64,000 nucleotides of DNA. Origin: Bacteroidales bacterium UBA6377. Lineage in GTDB: Bacteria > Bacteroidota > Bacteroidia > Bacteroidales > UBA932. The translations under genes and the position numbers were made by a program. The notes below the pieces were generated by a model. That model was not told the origin of the DNA. It searched no databases and saw only the letters and a program-made list of their open reading frames with translations. Positions 24,679 to 33,013 of this stretch are shown in pieces. How positions within the stretch are numbered: the first letter of the stretch is position 1; every line of letters starts with the position of its first letter. The DNA is taken from assembly GCA_002438805.1 (NCBI GenBank), contig DJQV01000012.1:26507-90506 (forward strand), in the 5' to 3' direction.

Positions 24679-25980
24679 TTCCGGGACGACTTTCCCCATA
24701 TCGGTGGAATGTGACCCTTTTATGAGTATGGTGCTGTCTGTAAGGGGGTTGTCATGAAGGTAGGCGGCAAGTGCGGCGGAGTCTTCAAACCATTTCCATC
24801 CCGGTTCCCCGCCGTCTTTGTCGAGGGCCTTCTTGAATTCCTCGCCCACAAAGTACGCCTGAGGCATTTCCTTGCGGAGGCGTTCAAGCAGTTTGCAGTG
24901 CTCGCGGAGTGACTCGTCACCGAGTTCTTTCATGTCTCCGAGCATGGCTGCCTTGTGTTCAGCCTGCATGGCGGCAAAGCTGTCGAGGGCCGCGTCCATG
25001 GATGACGGGTTGGCATTGTACGCGTCCACGATGAGGGTGTTGTGCTCTGTGCTCACCATCTGGGAGCGGCTGTTGTCCGGCTTGTATCTCCCTATGGCGG
25101 CTATCGCCTCCTTGCGGGTCACACCGAAACGGTCGCCTACGGCGATGGCGGCGAGGACGTTGTCGGCATTGTAAGCCCCAATGAGGTTTGTACTTATGAT
25201 CTGACCGTCAAGCTTTATCCGCAGGAACGGCTCTTCCGGAGTGGTCGGGAGTATTTCAGCGCTCTGATATTCAAGGCCATATCCGAAGATGTGGCATGGC
25301 TGGGAGGAGGCCATGCGGCGCAGCACCTCGTCGTCTTCATTGAGGAAGATTAGAGAATACCTGTGCTCTCCGAGCCACTTGTAGAGTTCCCCCTTGGCCT
25401 GTTTGACTCCTTTATATGAGCCGAAGCCGAGCAGGTGTCCCTTGCCGATGTTGGTGATGAGGCCGTAGTCGGGCTTGCATATCCTCACCAGTCTGGCTAT
25501 GTCGTCGGGGTGATTGGCGCCCATCTCGATTATGGCCACCTGTGTCCTCGGGGTGATGCGCAGAAGGGACAGGGGCACTCCGATGTCGTTGTTGAGATTG
25601 CCTTCAGTGGCTGTGACGAGGTAGCGGCATGAAAGCACCTCACGGATGAGGTTCTTCGTGGTGGTCTTGCCGTTGGTGCCGGTAAGGCCGATGACCGGGA
25701 GCCGGCCTCCGCCCATCTGGCTTCTGTGGTATGCGGCCAGGTCCTGAAGTGCCTTGAGGCTGTCGTCCACTTTTATGATGCCGCGTCCCTCCGGTATGGA
25801 CTCCCTGTCGGTGACGGCCCAGTATGCTCCGTTGCGCAATGCTGTCTCAACGAAATCGTTGCCGTCAAAATTCTCTCCCTTGAGAGCGAAGAACATTTCT
25901 CCGCCCCTGATCTTGCGCGTGTCGGTGGTGACCCTGAACCGGCAGCCGCAAAATTTCTTGTATAATTCTTCTATCTGCAT
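24673..25980 (-). CDS. murF: UDP-N-acetylmuramoyl-tripeptide-D-alanyl-D-alanine ligase MurF
   Basis: A 435-residue Mur ligase that adds D-Ala-D-Ala to the UDP-MurNAc tripeptide in the cytoplasm. N-terminal domain with VTTDTRKIRGGEMFFALKGENFDGNDF; ATP site PVIGLTGTNGKTTTKNLI (about 98-115); central ATEGNLNNDIGVPLSLL, IIEMGANHPDDIA, and the C-terminal IVDAYNANPSSMDAAL and AMLGDMKELGDES. ATG at 25980 aligns with other Bacteroidota MurF; ATG at 25989 would overlap the dut stop as ATGA and is a fair alternative. Last gene of tgt-yjgP-dut-murF. Confidence 0.95.
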   Translation of the reverse strand: MQIEELYKKFCGCRFRVTTDTRKIRGGEMFFALKGENFDGNDFVETALRNGAYWAVTDRESIPEGRGIIKVDDSLKALQDLAAYHRSQMGGGRLPVIGLTGTNGKTTTKNLIREVLSCRYLVTATEGNLNNDIGVPLSLLRITPRTQVAIIEMGANHPDDIARLVRICKPDYGLITNIGKGHLLGFGSYKGVKQAKGELYKWLGEHRYSLIFLNEDDEVLRRMASSQPCHIFGYGLEYQSAEILPTTPEEPFLRIKLDGQIISTNLIGAYNADNVLAAIAVGDRFGVTRKEAIAAIGRYKPDNSRSQMVSTEHNTLIVDAYNANPSSMDAALDSFAAMQAEHKAAMLGDMKELGDESLREHCKLLERLRKEMPQAYFVGEEFKKALDKDGGEPGWKWFEDSAALAAYLHDNPLTDSTILIKGSHSTDMGKVVPEL

Positions 25981-25985
25981 ATCAA

Positions 25986-26420
25986 TCATTTCATTCCGGT
26001 GCTTCCGAATCCTCCCTCTCCACGGTCTGACTTGCCGAGTTCCTCGACTTCCTCCCATTCAATCTTCTCGTGGGCGGACAGTATCATTTGGGCTATCCGC
26101 TCCCCTTTTTCTATGGTGAAATCCTCGTTGCCCAGGTTCACCAGCCCCACTTTCAGTTCCCCGCGGTAGTCGGCATCGACCGTGCCGGGAGAGTTGATGA
26201 CCGTGATGCCTTTTTTGATGGCGAGTCCGCTCCGGGGCCGGACCTGTATCTCGTATCCGGCGGGGATCTCTACAAACAGCCCTGTCGGCACGAGCGCACG
26301 CTCGAGAGGATGCAGGGTGAGGGGCTCTTCGTTGTTGGCCCTCATGTCCATGCCGGCGGCAAGGAGTGTGGCGTATTCCGGGAGCGGGTTTGTGCTCCGG
26401 TTGATTATCTTTACTTTCAT
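25986..26420 (-). CDS. dut: Deoxyuridine 5'-triphosphate nucleotidohydrolase (dUTPase)
   Basis: A 144-residue trimeric dUTPase that converts dUTP to dUMP and keeps uracil out of DNA. All five motifs are present: AAGMDMRA (1), RPRSGLA (2), NSPGTVDADYRGELKVGLVN (3), GERIAQMIL (4) and the flexible tail GEGGFGSTG (5). Length is normal. One base separates it from the yjgP-like stop, and it touches murF, so it is part of the same operon. Confidence 0.96.
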   Translation of the reverse strand: MKVKIINRSTNPLPEYATLLAAGMDMRANNEEPLTLHPLERALVPTGLFVEIPAGYEIQVRPRSGLAIKKGITVINSPGTVDADYRGELKVGLVNLGNEDFTIEKGERIAQMILSAHEKIEWEEVEELGKSDRGEGGFGSTGMK

Positions 26421-26421
26421 G

Positions 26422-27516
26422 CTATTTCGGTGCGAGTCTATATAATACGACAGCTATTATCGCGAATAGGATGTTCGGTATCCAAAGCGCTATCCCGGGA
26501 GGAAGCGTGTCCGTGTAGACGAACATCTCGCTGAACCTGAGGAACAGTATGTACGAGAATGCCAGTGCGATGCCGATGCCGATGTTCCATCCGATGCCTC
26601 CCCTCTTCTTCTTGGATGACAGAGTGACCCCTATGATGGTGAGGATGATGGCGGAGAACGGCATGGCCCAGCGGCGGTTCTGCTCTATGAGGGCGTACAT
26701 CACATTTGTGTCCCCCCTCATCTTCTGGGTCGCTATGAGCTCGTTGAGTTGCCCCATGCTGAGGGTCTCTACAGTCTTCTCGTTGACGAAGAGGTCCTTA
26801 ATCTTGAGGGCGATCACGGTATCCACGTTCTCCTTGTAGCTGACCTTGTCCTCAAGGCCCTCGGAATAGTCCCTGGTGAAGACGCGGCGCATCTTCCAGC
26901 CGTCCATCGTGCTGTCCCAGGCGGCGCTTTCAGCGCTGACCTTGCGTGTGATGCGGTTGTCCTCTATGTTCTCTATCGTGAACTTGTAGGCGGTGTTGTT
27001 CCAGCGGCTGAAAGACTCGATGTACACGAACTGCCCCGGTGCGATCTGATAGTGGATGTTCTTGAGGTTGAAGTTGTTGTGCCGCTTGATGTACTTGCTC
27101 TCGAATTCCACTCGCGTGGCGTTGGACCTCGGTATCACATAGAAATTCAACCCCAGCGAGAGCAGGGTGATAAGCAGGGCCGAGGCCAGATACGGCACCA
27201 GCATCCTCGCATAGCTCACACCTCCCGAGAGGATGGCGATGATCTCCGAGTTCGCGGCCATCCTGGAGGTGAAGAAGATCACCGTGATGAACACGAACAG
27301 CGGAGAGAACATATTTACGAAATACGGGATGAAATTGAGGTAATAGTCGAAAATGATCGCCTTTAGCGGAGCCTTGTTGGAGACGAAGTACTCGATTTTC
27401 TCGGAGATGTCGAAAATGATGACGATCCCGATGATGAGCAGCAGCGACATGAAGAAGGACAGGATGAACTTCTTGGAGATGTACAGGTCGAGTTTCTTGA
27501 ATCCCGGGATGTTCAT
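26422..27516 (-). CDS. LptF/LptG-family lipopolysaccharide export permease (YjgP/YjgQ)
   Basis: A 364-residue inner-membrane protein with three hydrophobic helices in the first 125 residues and three after about 280, flanking a large beta-rich periplasmic domain (residues 130-270), the LptF/LptG layout. YISKKFILSFFMSLLLI, AANSEIIAILSGGVSYARML and the C-terminal LSSKKKRGGIGWNIGIGIALAFSYI are typical. It carries lipopolysaccharide through the LptB2FG transporter towards LptA/LptD; an LptD is encoded at 59.4 kb. ATG overlaps the tgt stop by four bases (ATGA). LptF versus LptG cannot be decided here. Confidence 0.9.
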   Translation of the reverse strand: MNIPGFKKLDLYISKKFILSFFMSLLLIIGIVIIFDISEKIEYFVSNKAPLKAIIFDYYLNFIPYFVNMFSPLFVFITVIFFTSRMAANSEIIAILSGGVSYARMLVPYLASALLITLLSLGLNFYVIPRSNATRVEFESKYIKRHNNFNLKNIHYQIAPGQFVYIESFSRWNNTAYKFTIENIEDNRITRKVSAESAAWDSTMDGWKMRRVFTRDYSEGLEDKVSYKENVDTVIALKIKDLFVNEKTVETLSMGQLNELIATQKMRGDTNVMYALIEQNRRWAMPFSAIILTIIGVTLSSKKKRGGIGWNIGIGIALAFSYILFLRFSEMFVYTDTLPPGIALWIPNILFAIIAVVLYRLAPK

Positions 27517-28643
27517 ATCCTTGAGCTTATCCTTTTGACGGTCACATCTTTCCAGCTGGAGAAGTCGCCTGCCTCTATATGGAGGCGGGCCTCGCGCACG
27601 AGGTCGAGGTAGAACGCCAGGTTATGCTCGCTCGCCAGCATGGCTGCAAACATCTCCCCTGCGATGAACAGGTGGTGCAGGTAGGCTTTCGTGTATGCAT
27701 GGTCCACAAACGAAGCCCCGTCAGGGTCGAGTTCGGAGAAGTCCTGTGCCCATTTGGCATTGCGCATGTTCATGATGCCGTTCCAGGTGAAGAGCATGCC
27801 GTTGCGCCCGTTCCTTGTAGGCATCACGCAGTCGAACATGTCCACTCCCCTCGCGATGCTTTCCAGGATGTTGGCCGGTGTTCCGACTCCCATGAGGTAG
27901 CGCGCCTTGTCCTGCGGAATCACCGGGTTCAGCACCTCCAACATCTCGTACATCTTCTCCGTGGGCTCTCCTACAGCTAGGCCGCCGATGGCGATGCCGA
28001 CCTGTGAGAACTCCAGTGCGTGCTCGGCCGCCTCCACCCTTAGATCCGGGTAGACGCAACCCTGTATGATCGGAAAGAATGTCTGGTCATAGCCGTAGAG
28101 GGGCTCTGTCTGATGGAATTTGCGTGCGTATCTTTCGAGCCAGTCTTTGGTGAGGCTCAGGCTTTTCCGGGCATATTCCCGGTCAGCGTCTCCCGGGCAG
28201 CACTCGTCAAGGGCCATCATGATGTCGGCACCTATGATGCGCTGTGTCTCGACATTGTTCTCGGGAGTGAAGCAGTGTTTCGAGCCGTCGATATGGCTGC
28301 GGAAAGTGCAGCCTTCGGCTGTGAGCTTGCGGATTTGGGTCAGGGAAAATACCTGGAATCCGCCGCTGTCCGTAAGGATTGGCCTGTCCCAGCTTTCGAA
28401 CTTGTGCAGGCCTCCTGCCGCCCTCAGCGTGTCCAGCCCCGGGCGCAGATAGAGATGATAGGTGTTGCCTAGGATTATCTCCGCTCCGATGTCGTCCTTG
28501 AGGTCGCGGTGATAGACTCCTTTTACGGAACCTACGGTCCCTACGGGCATGAATATCGGTGTATGTATGCTGCCGTGGTCTGTCTCCAGCACTCCGCATC
28601 TTGCGCCGGAGAGGGGGTCAGAGGCGGTCTTCGTGAATTTCAT
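27513..28643 (-). CDS. tgt: tRNA-guanine transglycosylase Tgt (queuosine synthesis)
   Basis: A 376-residue enzyme exchanging G34 for preQ1 in tRNAs with GUN anticodons. The barrel is clear: MPVGTVGSVKGV, GNTYHLYLRPGLDTLRAAGGLHKF, LTDSGGFQVFSLTQIRKLTAEG, the catalytic aspartates in MALDECCPGD and FDCVMPTRNGRNGMLF, and GIAIGGLAVGEP. Oddity: the zinc loop, normally C-x-C-x2-C just before YxxAYLHHL, reads DPDGASFVDHAYTKAYLHHLF, so all three zinc cysteines are absent while the distal His remains. First gene of the operon; -7 box at 28663-28670. Works with QueA (1.8 kb). Confidence 0.93.
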   Translation of the reverse strand: MKFTKTASDPLSGARCGVLETDHGSIHTPIFMPVGTVGSVKGVYHRDLKDDIGAEIILGNTYHLYLRPGLDTLRAAGGLHKFESWDRPILTDSGGFQVFSLTQIRKLTAEGCTFRSHIDGSKHCFTPENNVETQRIIGADIMMALDECCPGDADREYARKSLSLTKDWLERYARKFHQTEPLYGYDQTFFPIIQGCVYPDLRVEAAEHALEFSQVGIAIGGLAVGEPTEKMYEMLEVLNPVIPQDKARYLMGVGTPANILESIARGVDMFDCVMPTRNGRNGMLFTWNGIMNMRNAKWAQDFSELDPDGASFVDHAYTKAYLHHLFIAGEMFAAMLASEHNLAFYLDLVREARLHIEAGDFSSWKDVTVKRISSRI

Positions 28644-28662
28644 CTCAAATCCGTTTATCCTG

Positions 28663-28670
28663 CAAAGATA
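28663..28670 (-). promoter_or_regulatory. -7 box for the tgt-yjgP-dut-murF operon
   Basis: The minus strand reads TATCTTTG, 19 bases upstream of the tgt ATG at 28643. Confidence 0.5.
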
Positions 28671-28729
28671 GTCAAAAATATATGAAACATTTTTCCTACT
28701 TTTATGTCCTGAAACTAATATTTACTCGT

Positions 28730-30013
28730 ATGAACAATTCCAATGTCAGCCTCAAGCTGATCATCATGAACTTCCTTGAGTTTGCGGTGTGGGGTGCTTA
28801 CCTCACCTCGATGGGAAGTTTCCTCGCCAAGTCAGGCTTCGGGCCGCAGATATGGCTCTTCTTCGCCACTCAGGGATTTGTCTCCATCTTCATGCCAGCC
28901 CTGATGGGAATCGTGGCGGACAAGTGGATTCCCGCCCAGAAGGTGCTTTCGCTATGCCAGGCTCTTGCCGGTCTGTTTATGCTCGGTGCCGGTTTTTATG
29001 CCAAATCAGCCGGAGCCGGCATTGAATTCGGGGCTTTCTATGCCCTCTATGCTTTGAGCGTAGCTTTTTTCATGCCGACAATCGCCATTTCAAATTCTGT
29101 GGCTTACAACGCATTGGAAAAAGCCGGCAAGGATCCGGTCAAGGCCTTCCCTCCGATCCGCGTGTTCGGCACTGTCGGCTTCATCTGCACCATGCTGTTT
29201 GTCAATTTCGTGACCGGAGCGGACGGAGTCCAGTTCCAGCACAGCTACAACCAGTTCCTTGTATCCGGAGCACTCAGCATCGTTCTTGCAGCCTATGCCC
29301 TCACCCTTCCTGACTGTCCGTGCAAGCCGAAGACGGGCGGCAGCCAAAGTTTTGCGGAGGCAACGGGACTCAGCGCATTCAAACTCTTCAAGAACGGGCA
29401 GTTCGCAGTTTTCTTCATCTTCTCGATGCTTCTCGGGGCCGCTCTCCAGATTACCAACGGCTACGCCAACACGTTCATCACTTCTTTCAAGGACAACCCG
29501 GCTTTCGCCGACACCTGGGGCGCCAACAACGCCAATGCACTCATTTCTCTGAGCCAGGTATCCGAGACGCTCTGTATCCTGCTCATTCCTGTCTTCATGA
29601 AAAAGTTCGGCATCAAGAAAGTGATGCTCATTGCGATGTTCGCATGGGTGTTCCGCTTCGGCTTCTTCGGACTGGGCAACCCCGGACCGGGGGTGTGGAT
29701 GTTCGTGCTCAGCTGCATCGTGTATGGCGTGGCATTCGACTTCTTCAACATCTCCGGTTCGCTCTTTGTCAACGAGAACGTGGACAAGGGCATGCGTTCT
29801 TCGGCACAGGGGCTCTTCATGCTGATGACCAACGGCCTCGGGGCTTCCATCGGCACCTGGGTTGCCGGCCTCGTGGTCAATCACTTCGTATACGACGCCT
29901 CCACTCCGGACTGGAGTACGGCTTGGTATATATTTGCAGCCTACTCGTTTGTGGTCGGCGTGCTGTTCATGATCTTCTTCAAGGAGCCAGGCAAGCAGCT
30001 CAAGACGACTTAG
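28730..30013 (+). CDS. MFS nucleoside:H+ symporter, NupG-like
   Basis: A 427-residue transporter with about 12 membrane helices. LKLIIMNFLEFAVWGAYLTSMGSFL at the N-terminus, GIVADKWIPAQKVL (helix 2-3 loop), RVFGTVGFICTMLFVNF and GVAFDFFNISGSLFVNENVDKGMRSSAQGLFMLMTNGLG match the NHS family (NupG/XapB). The family imports nucleosides with protons; the natural substrate here is inferred. The frame runs 16 codons further upstream, but MNNSNVSLKLIIMNF is the natural start. A loose -7 box (TACTTTTA, 28697-28704) precedes it. A strong hairpin follows at 30062-30098. Confidence 0.85.
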   Translation: MNNSNVSLKLIIMNFLEFAVWGAYLTSMGSFLAKSGFGPQIWLFFATQGFVSIFMPALMGIVADKWIPAQKVLSLCQALAGLFMLGAGFYAKSAGAGIEFGAFYALYALSVAFFMPTIAISNSVAYNALEKAGKDPVKAFPPIRVFGTVGFICTMLFVNFVTGADGVQFQHSYNQFLVSGALSIVLAAYALTLPDCPCKPKTGGSQSFAEATGLSAFKLFKNGQFAVFFIFSMLLGAALQITNGYANTFITSFKDNPAFADTWGANNANALISLSQVSETLCILLIPVFMKKFGIKKVMLIAMFAWVFRFGFFGLGNPGPGVWMFVLSCIVYGVAFDFFNISGSLFVNENVDKGMRSSAQGLFMLMTNGLGASIGTWVAGLVVNHFVYDASTPDWSTAWYIFAAYSFVVGVLFMIFFKEPGKQLKTT

Positions 30014-30061
30014 CCGCAGCAAAAAGACAGACCCGTAATCGGGATATTCCAGTATACAATA

Positions 30062-30098
30062 TAGGCCGGGGCTCAAAACAAAATATCGCCCCGGCCTA
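30062..30098. terminator. Bidirectional terminator-like hairpin between the nucleoside symporter and potD
   Basis: A perfect 11-base stem (TAGGCCGGGGC at 30062-30072 and its complement at 30088-30098) with a 15-base loop, in the gap between two convergent genes. There is no long T run on either side, so Rho-independent strength is uncertain. Confidence 0.6.
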
Positions 30099-30141
30099 AA
30101 GTATATTGGATTTAAGTAGATGGCTTCGGCCAATCAGCTGC

Positions 30142-31434
30142 TTAGCGCCTTCTGGCTTTCCTGCGGCTTGATTTCCTTGTCTTTGTGATGATGCCTGCCG
30201 CCGCGGCTGCCACGACGAAGGCGGCTATGACGATGACGGTCATGCTGTTGGCGTTGTCTCCCTTGACCCTTGACCACATGGCGATGAGCGGAGCGGTGCG
30301 CTCGCCCCAGTCGTGCTCCATGGTGCTGCGTGCAATGGTCTGAGTATCAGGATAGAGGACAGGGTTGGCACATACGGATGTGGCCTCAGGACCGAAGAAG
30401 TAGCTCAGGTCGGATGGTGCATAGGTGCTGTCGGTGAAGGCTTCCATGATTTCCGGAGCGCCGAGCACAGACACATAGCCGGTCACGTCCACATTGCGGA
30501 TGGCGATGTCGGGACGGCACATGAAGTTGATCCAGTATTTGGCGGCCTTGGTATTGCGTGCGTACTTCGGGATCACCCAGCCGTCGAACCAGACGGTGAA
30601 TCCTTCCTTAGGGCAGGTGTACCGGAGGTCCACACCGGCCTCTTTGGCTTCCTCGATGGCCCATACGGCATCTCCGCTCCATGTGAGGTTGACCCATCCC
30701 CTCTCCTGTATCATCTGCTCCTTGCCGAAGTCGGCCTCCCAGCCCGCGACCAGATCCTTGACCTGCTTCATGTAGCTTTCGACGGCCGCCAGGGACTCGT
30801 CGGAGGAGTCGTACATGAGTTCGTCGAGCGTCACTTTGCCTTCCTGCAGTTCCTTCTGCTTGAGATAGATGATGATCTGCGAGTAGACGTCACGCGGGGA
30901 ATCCTTGATGAATATCTTGCCGGCGAATTTCGGGTTGCGTATCACATCCCATGTGGACGCCTCCTCATCGGTGACGTACTTGGCGTTGTAGAGGATGCCG
31001 GTGGTGCCCCACATGTAGCCTACGGAGTATTCGTTGGCGTTCTTGCCGTTTCCTACCATCTTGTCGAAGCAGTTCCGGACATAAGGGGCGATGTTGCCGT
31101 CTATGTAGTTCGGAGTCTGGCCGAAGTCCCTGTCGATCGGGAGAAGCAGGTCGTTCTGGAGCATCCTCTCGATGATGTAGTCGGACGGGCACACGACATC
31201 ATAGTCCTCATGCCCTTTCTCGATCTTGGAGAGCATGGTCTCGTTGATGTCGAATGTCTGGTAGATGACCTTGACGTCTTCGCCGGTCTGCTCCTTGTAC
31301 CAGTCCTCGAAGTCCGCGATGGCGCTCTCGTCGATGTAGTCGGACCAGTTGTAAACCTTGAGGATCGCGCTGCGGTCCTCGGCGCAGCCGCAGAGCATAG
31401 CCGCAGCCGCGATGAAAGTAAGAATCCTTTTCAT
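30142..31434 (-). CDS. potD: Spermidine/putrescine ABC transporter substrate-binding lipoprotein with C-terminal membrane anchor
   Basis: A 430-residue PotD-like polyamine binding protein. Lipoprotein signal MKRILTFIAAAAMLCGC (lipid Cys at 17). The binding domain starts ILKVYNWSDYIDESAIADFEDWY and includes DVVCPSDYIIERM, GYMWGTTGILYN, WDVIRNPKFAGKI, WVNLTWSGDAVWAIEEA and PKEGFTVWFDGWVIPKYARN, the aromatic/acidic polyamine site. Unusual end: after residue 390 comes a hydrophobic helix (SMTVIVIAAFVVAAAAAGII) and a basic tail KTRKSSRRKARRR, which looks like a second membrane anchor with cytoplasmic tail. Last gene of the porin-potABCD operon. Confidence 0.9.
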   Translation of the reverse strand: MKRILTFIAAAAMLCGCAEDRSAILKVYNWSDYIDESAIADFEDWYKEQTGEDVKVIYQTFDINETMLSKIEKGHEDYDVVCPSDYIIERMLQNDLLLPIDRDFGQTPNYIDGNIAPYVRNCFDKMVGNGKNANEYSVGYMWGTTGILYNAKYVTDEEASTWDVIRNPKFAGKIFIKDSPRDVYSQIIIYLKQKELQEGKVTLDELMYDSSDESLAAVESYMKQVKDLVAGWEADFGKEQMIQERGWVNLTWSGDAVWAIEEAKEAGVDLRYTCPKEGFTVWFDGWVIPKYARNTKAAKYWINFMCRPDIAIRNVDVTGYVSVLGAPEIMEAFTDSTYAPSDLSYFFGPEATSVCANPVLYPDTQTIARSTMEHDWGERTAPLIAMWSRVKGDNANSMTVIVIAAFVVAAAAAGIITKTRKSSRRKARRR

Positions 31435-31442
31435 TTATATGA

Positions 31443-32243
31443 TCAATCGTTCTTTTTGAGCTGTCTTGCCTGCCTGAGATTGATGAACAGAAGCAGTACA
31501 AGTATTATAAGGAAAATAATGGTCATCAGGGGCCGCAGTTCCGGAGTCAGTCCACCTTTGCGTGCATCCGTGTAGATGTAGGTGGAGAGGGTCTCCAGAC
31601 CGATGGTGCCCCTTGTGAAGAATGTCACCGCGAAATCGTCAAGCGACATCGTGAAAGCCAGGATGAAGCCCGATACCATCCCTGGCCTGAGCTCCGGGAC
31701 AAGCACTTTCCACAGAGCCTGGGACGGGGTGGCGCCCAGATCAAGGGCAGCTTCGTAGATGTTGGGGTTCATCTGTCTGAGCTTGGGCAGCACGCTGAGC
31801 ACCACATACGGGGTGCAGAAACTTATATGCGCCAGCACGACAGTGACATAGCCTTGGCTGATATGCAGGAACACGAAAAGCAGGAAGAGGGACACACCTG
31901 TGATGATGTCCGGGTTGATCATCGGGATGTTGTTCAGGAAACTGAGCGTCTGACGCTTACGTCCCTTGAGATTGTGTATCCCGATGGCCGCCGTAGTGCC
32001 GAGCATGGTGGATATGAGCGCTGCCACGAGTGCTATCAAGAGGGTGTTCTCAACAGCCGCGATCAGCGAACCGGTGCCCTGCATGCCGCCTGTGAAGAGG
32101 TTGCTGTAGAGTCTGGTGGAAAAACCGGTCCAGTTCCCCAGTACCTTGCTCTCCGTGAATGAGAAAACGGCGATGAACAGCAGCGGCGCATACAGCAATG
32201 AGAGCAGCAGCCAGATGTAGATCTTTGCAAGAACCTTTTTCAT
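31443..32243 (-). CDS. potC: Spermidine/putrescine ABC transporter permease PotC
   Basis: A 266-residue inner-membrane permease with six predicted helices. The EAA loop that docks on PotA reads YEAALDLGATPSQALWKVLVPELRPGM (about 166-192). N-terminal helix IYIWLLLSLLYAPLLFIAVFSF and LAFTMSLDDFAVTFFTRG are typical PotC. Overlaps potB by four bases (ATGA) and ends eight bases before potD. Confidence 0.93.
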   Translation of the reverse strand: MKKVLAKIYIWLLLSLLYAPLLFIAVFSFTESKVLGNWTGFSTRLYSNLFTGGMQGTGSLIAAVENTLLIALVAALISTMLGTTAAIGIHNLKGRKRQTLSFLNNIPMINPDIITGVSLFLLFVFLHISQGYVTVVLAHISFCTPYVVLSVLPKLRQMNPNIYEAALDLGATPSQALWKVLVPELRPGMVSGFILAFTMSLDDFAVTFFTRGTIGLETLSTYIYTDARKGGLTPELRPLMTIIFLIILVLLLFINLRQARQLKKND

Positions 32244-33013
32244 ATCCTCGACTCGTCCTCCCCGGCGTCCTTGTCCCTGTCAGTGAAGAGGGAGGTTATA
32301 CCTATAATTATAAGCATGATCAAGGCAAGTACGGCCCCGTAGTTCCACATCGACGAGTTGATGTTCTCCTGGATGATGGTTCCGAAGAGCTTTATCTTGT
32401 TGTTGGTGAGGAACTCGGAGATCGCGAAAGTGCTGACCGTAGGCATGAACACCATCATGATCCCGCTCGTGACTCCCGGTATGGAGAGCGGTACTGTCAC
32501 CTTCCAGAACACCTGCCAGGGCGTGGCTCCGAGGTCCTGGGCCGCCTCCGCGTATGACTTGTCCATCTTGTTGAGCACGTTGTAGATGGGATAAATCATG
32601 AACGGAAGATAGTCGTATGCCATACCGAAGAGCAGCGTCCCCTTCCCGAGGCTGATGCCGAGCATGTTGAAGAGCTCCGCCGTGGCGAGCGTGCGCATCA
32701 GGGCGTTGATCCACATCGGCAGGATGAAGAGCACCACGGTGACCGCGCTGCGGTTGAGATTCTTGTTTGCCAGGATCCACGCAGCCGGGTAGCCGAGAAG
32801 TATGCAGATGAGAGTGTTTTCTATGGCCACCTCCATCGACAGGGCGAAAGTCCCCATCGCGTCGGAGTCCGAGAAGAACTTGGTGATGTTCGCAAGCGTG
32901 AAATGTCCGTAGCTGTCCTGGAAGGCATAAATTACGATCAGGATGAGCGGCAGGACAACGAAGACCGTAAGGAAGACCGCATACGGTATGCTCCAGCTGC
33001 TTCTTCTAGTCAT
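32240..33013 (-). CDS. potB: Spermidine/putrescine ABC transporter permease PotB
   Basis: A 257-residue permease with six helices; EAA loop YAEAAQDLGATPWQVFWKVTVPLSIPGV (about 159-186). Shares an eight-base overlap with potA and four bases with potC, so translation is tightly coupled. Forms the heterodimeric channel with PotC. Confidence 0.93.
   Translation of the reverse strand: MTRRSSWSIPYAVFLTVFVVLPLILIVIYAFQDSYGHFTLANITKFFSDSDAMGTFALSMEVAIENTLICILLGYPAAWILANKNLNRSAVTVVLFILPMWINALMRTLATAELFNMLGISLGKGTLLFGMAYDYLPFMIYPIYNVLNKMDKSYAEAAQDLGATPWQVFWKVTVPLSIPGVTSGIMMVFMPTVSTFAISEFLTNNKIKLFGTIIQENINSSMWNYGAVLALIMLIIIGITSLFTDRDKDAGEDESRI

Noticed and set aside
29090..30133. 347-codon minus-strand frame antisense to the nucleoside symporter
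   Set aside because: Composition is rich in His/Glu/Arg as expected for a shadow frame; the plus strand has a clear MFS protein.
30313..31575. 420-codon plus-strand frame antisense to potD and the end of potC
   Set aside because: It shadows well-supported transporter genes and has no recognisable motif or start context.
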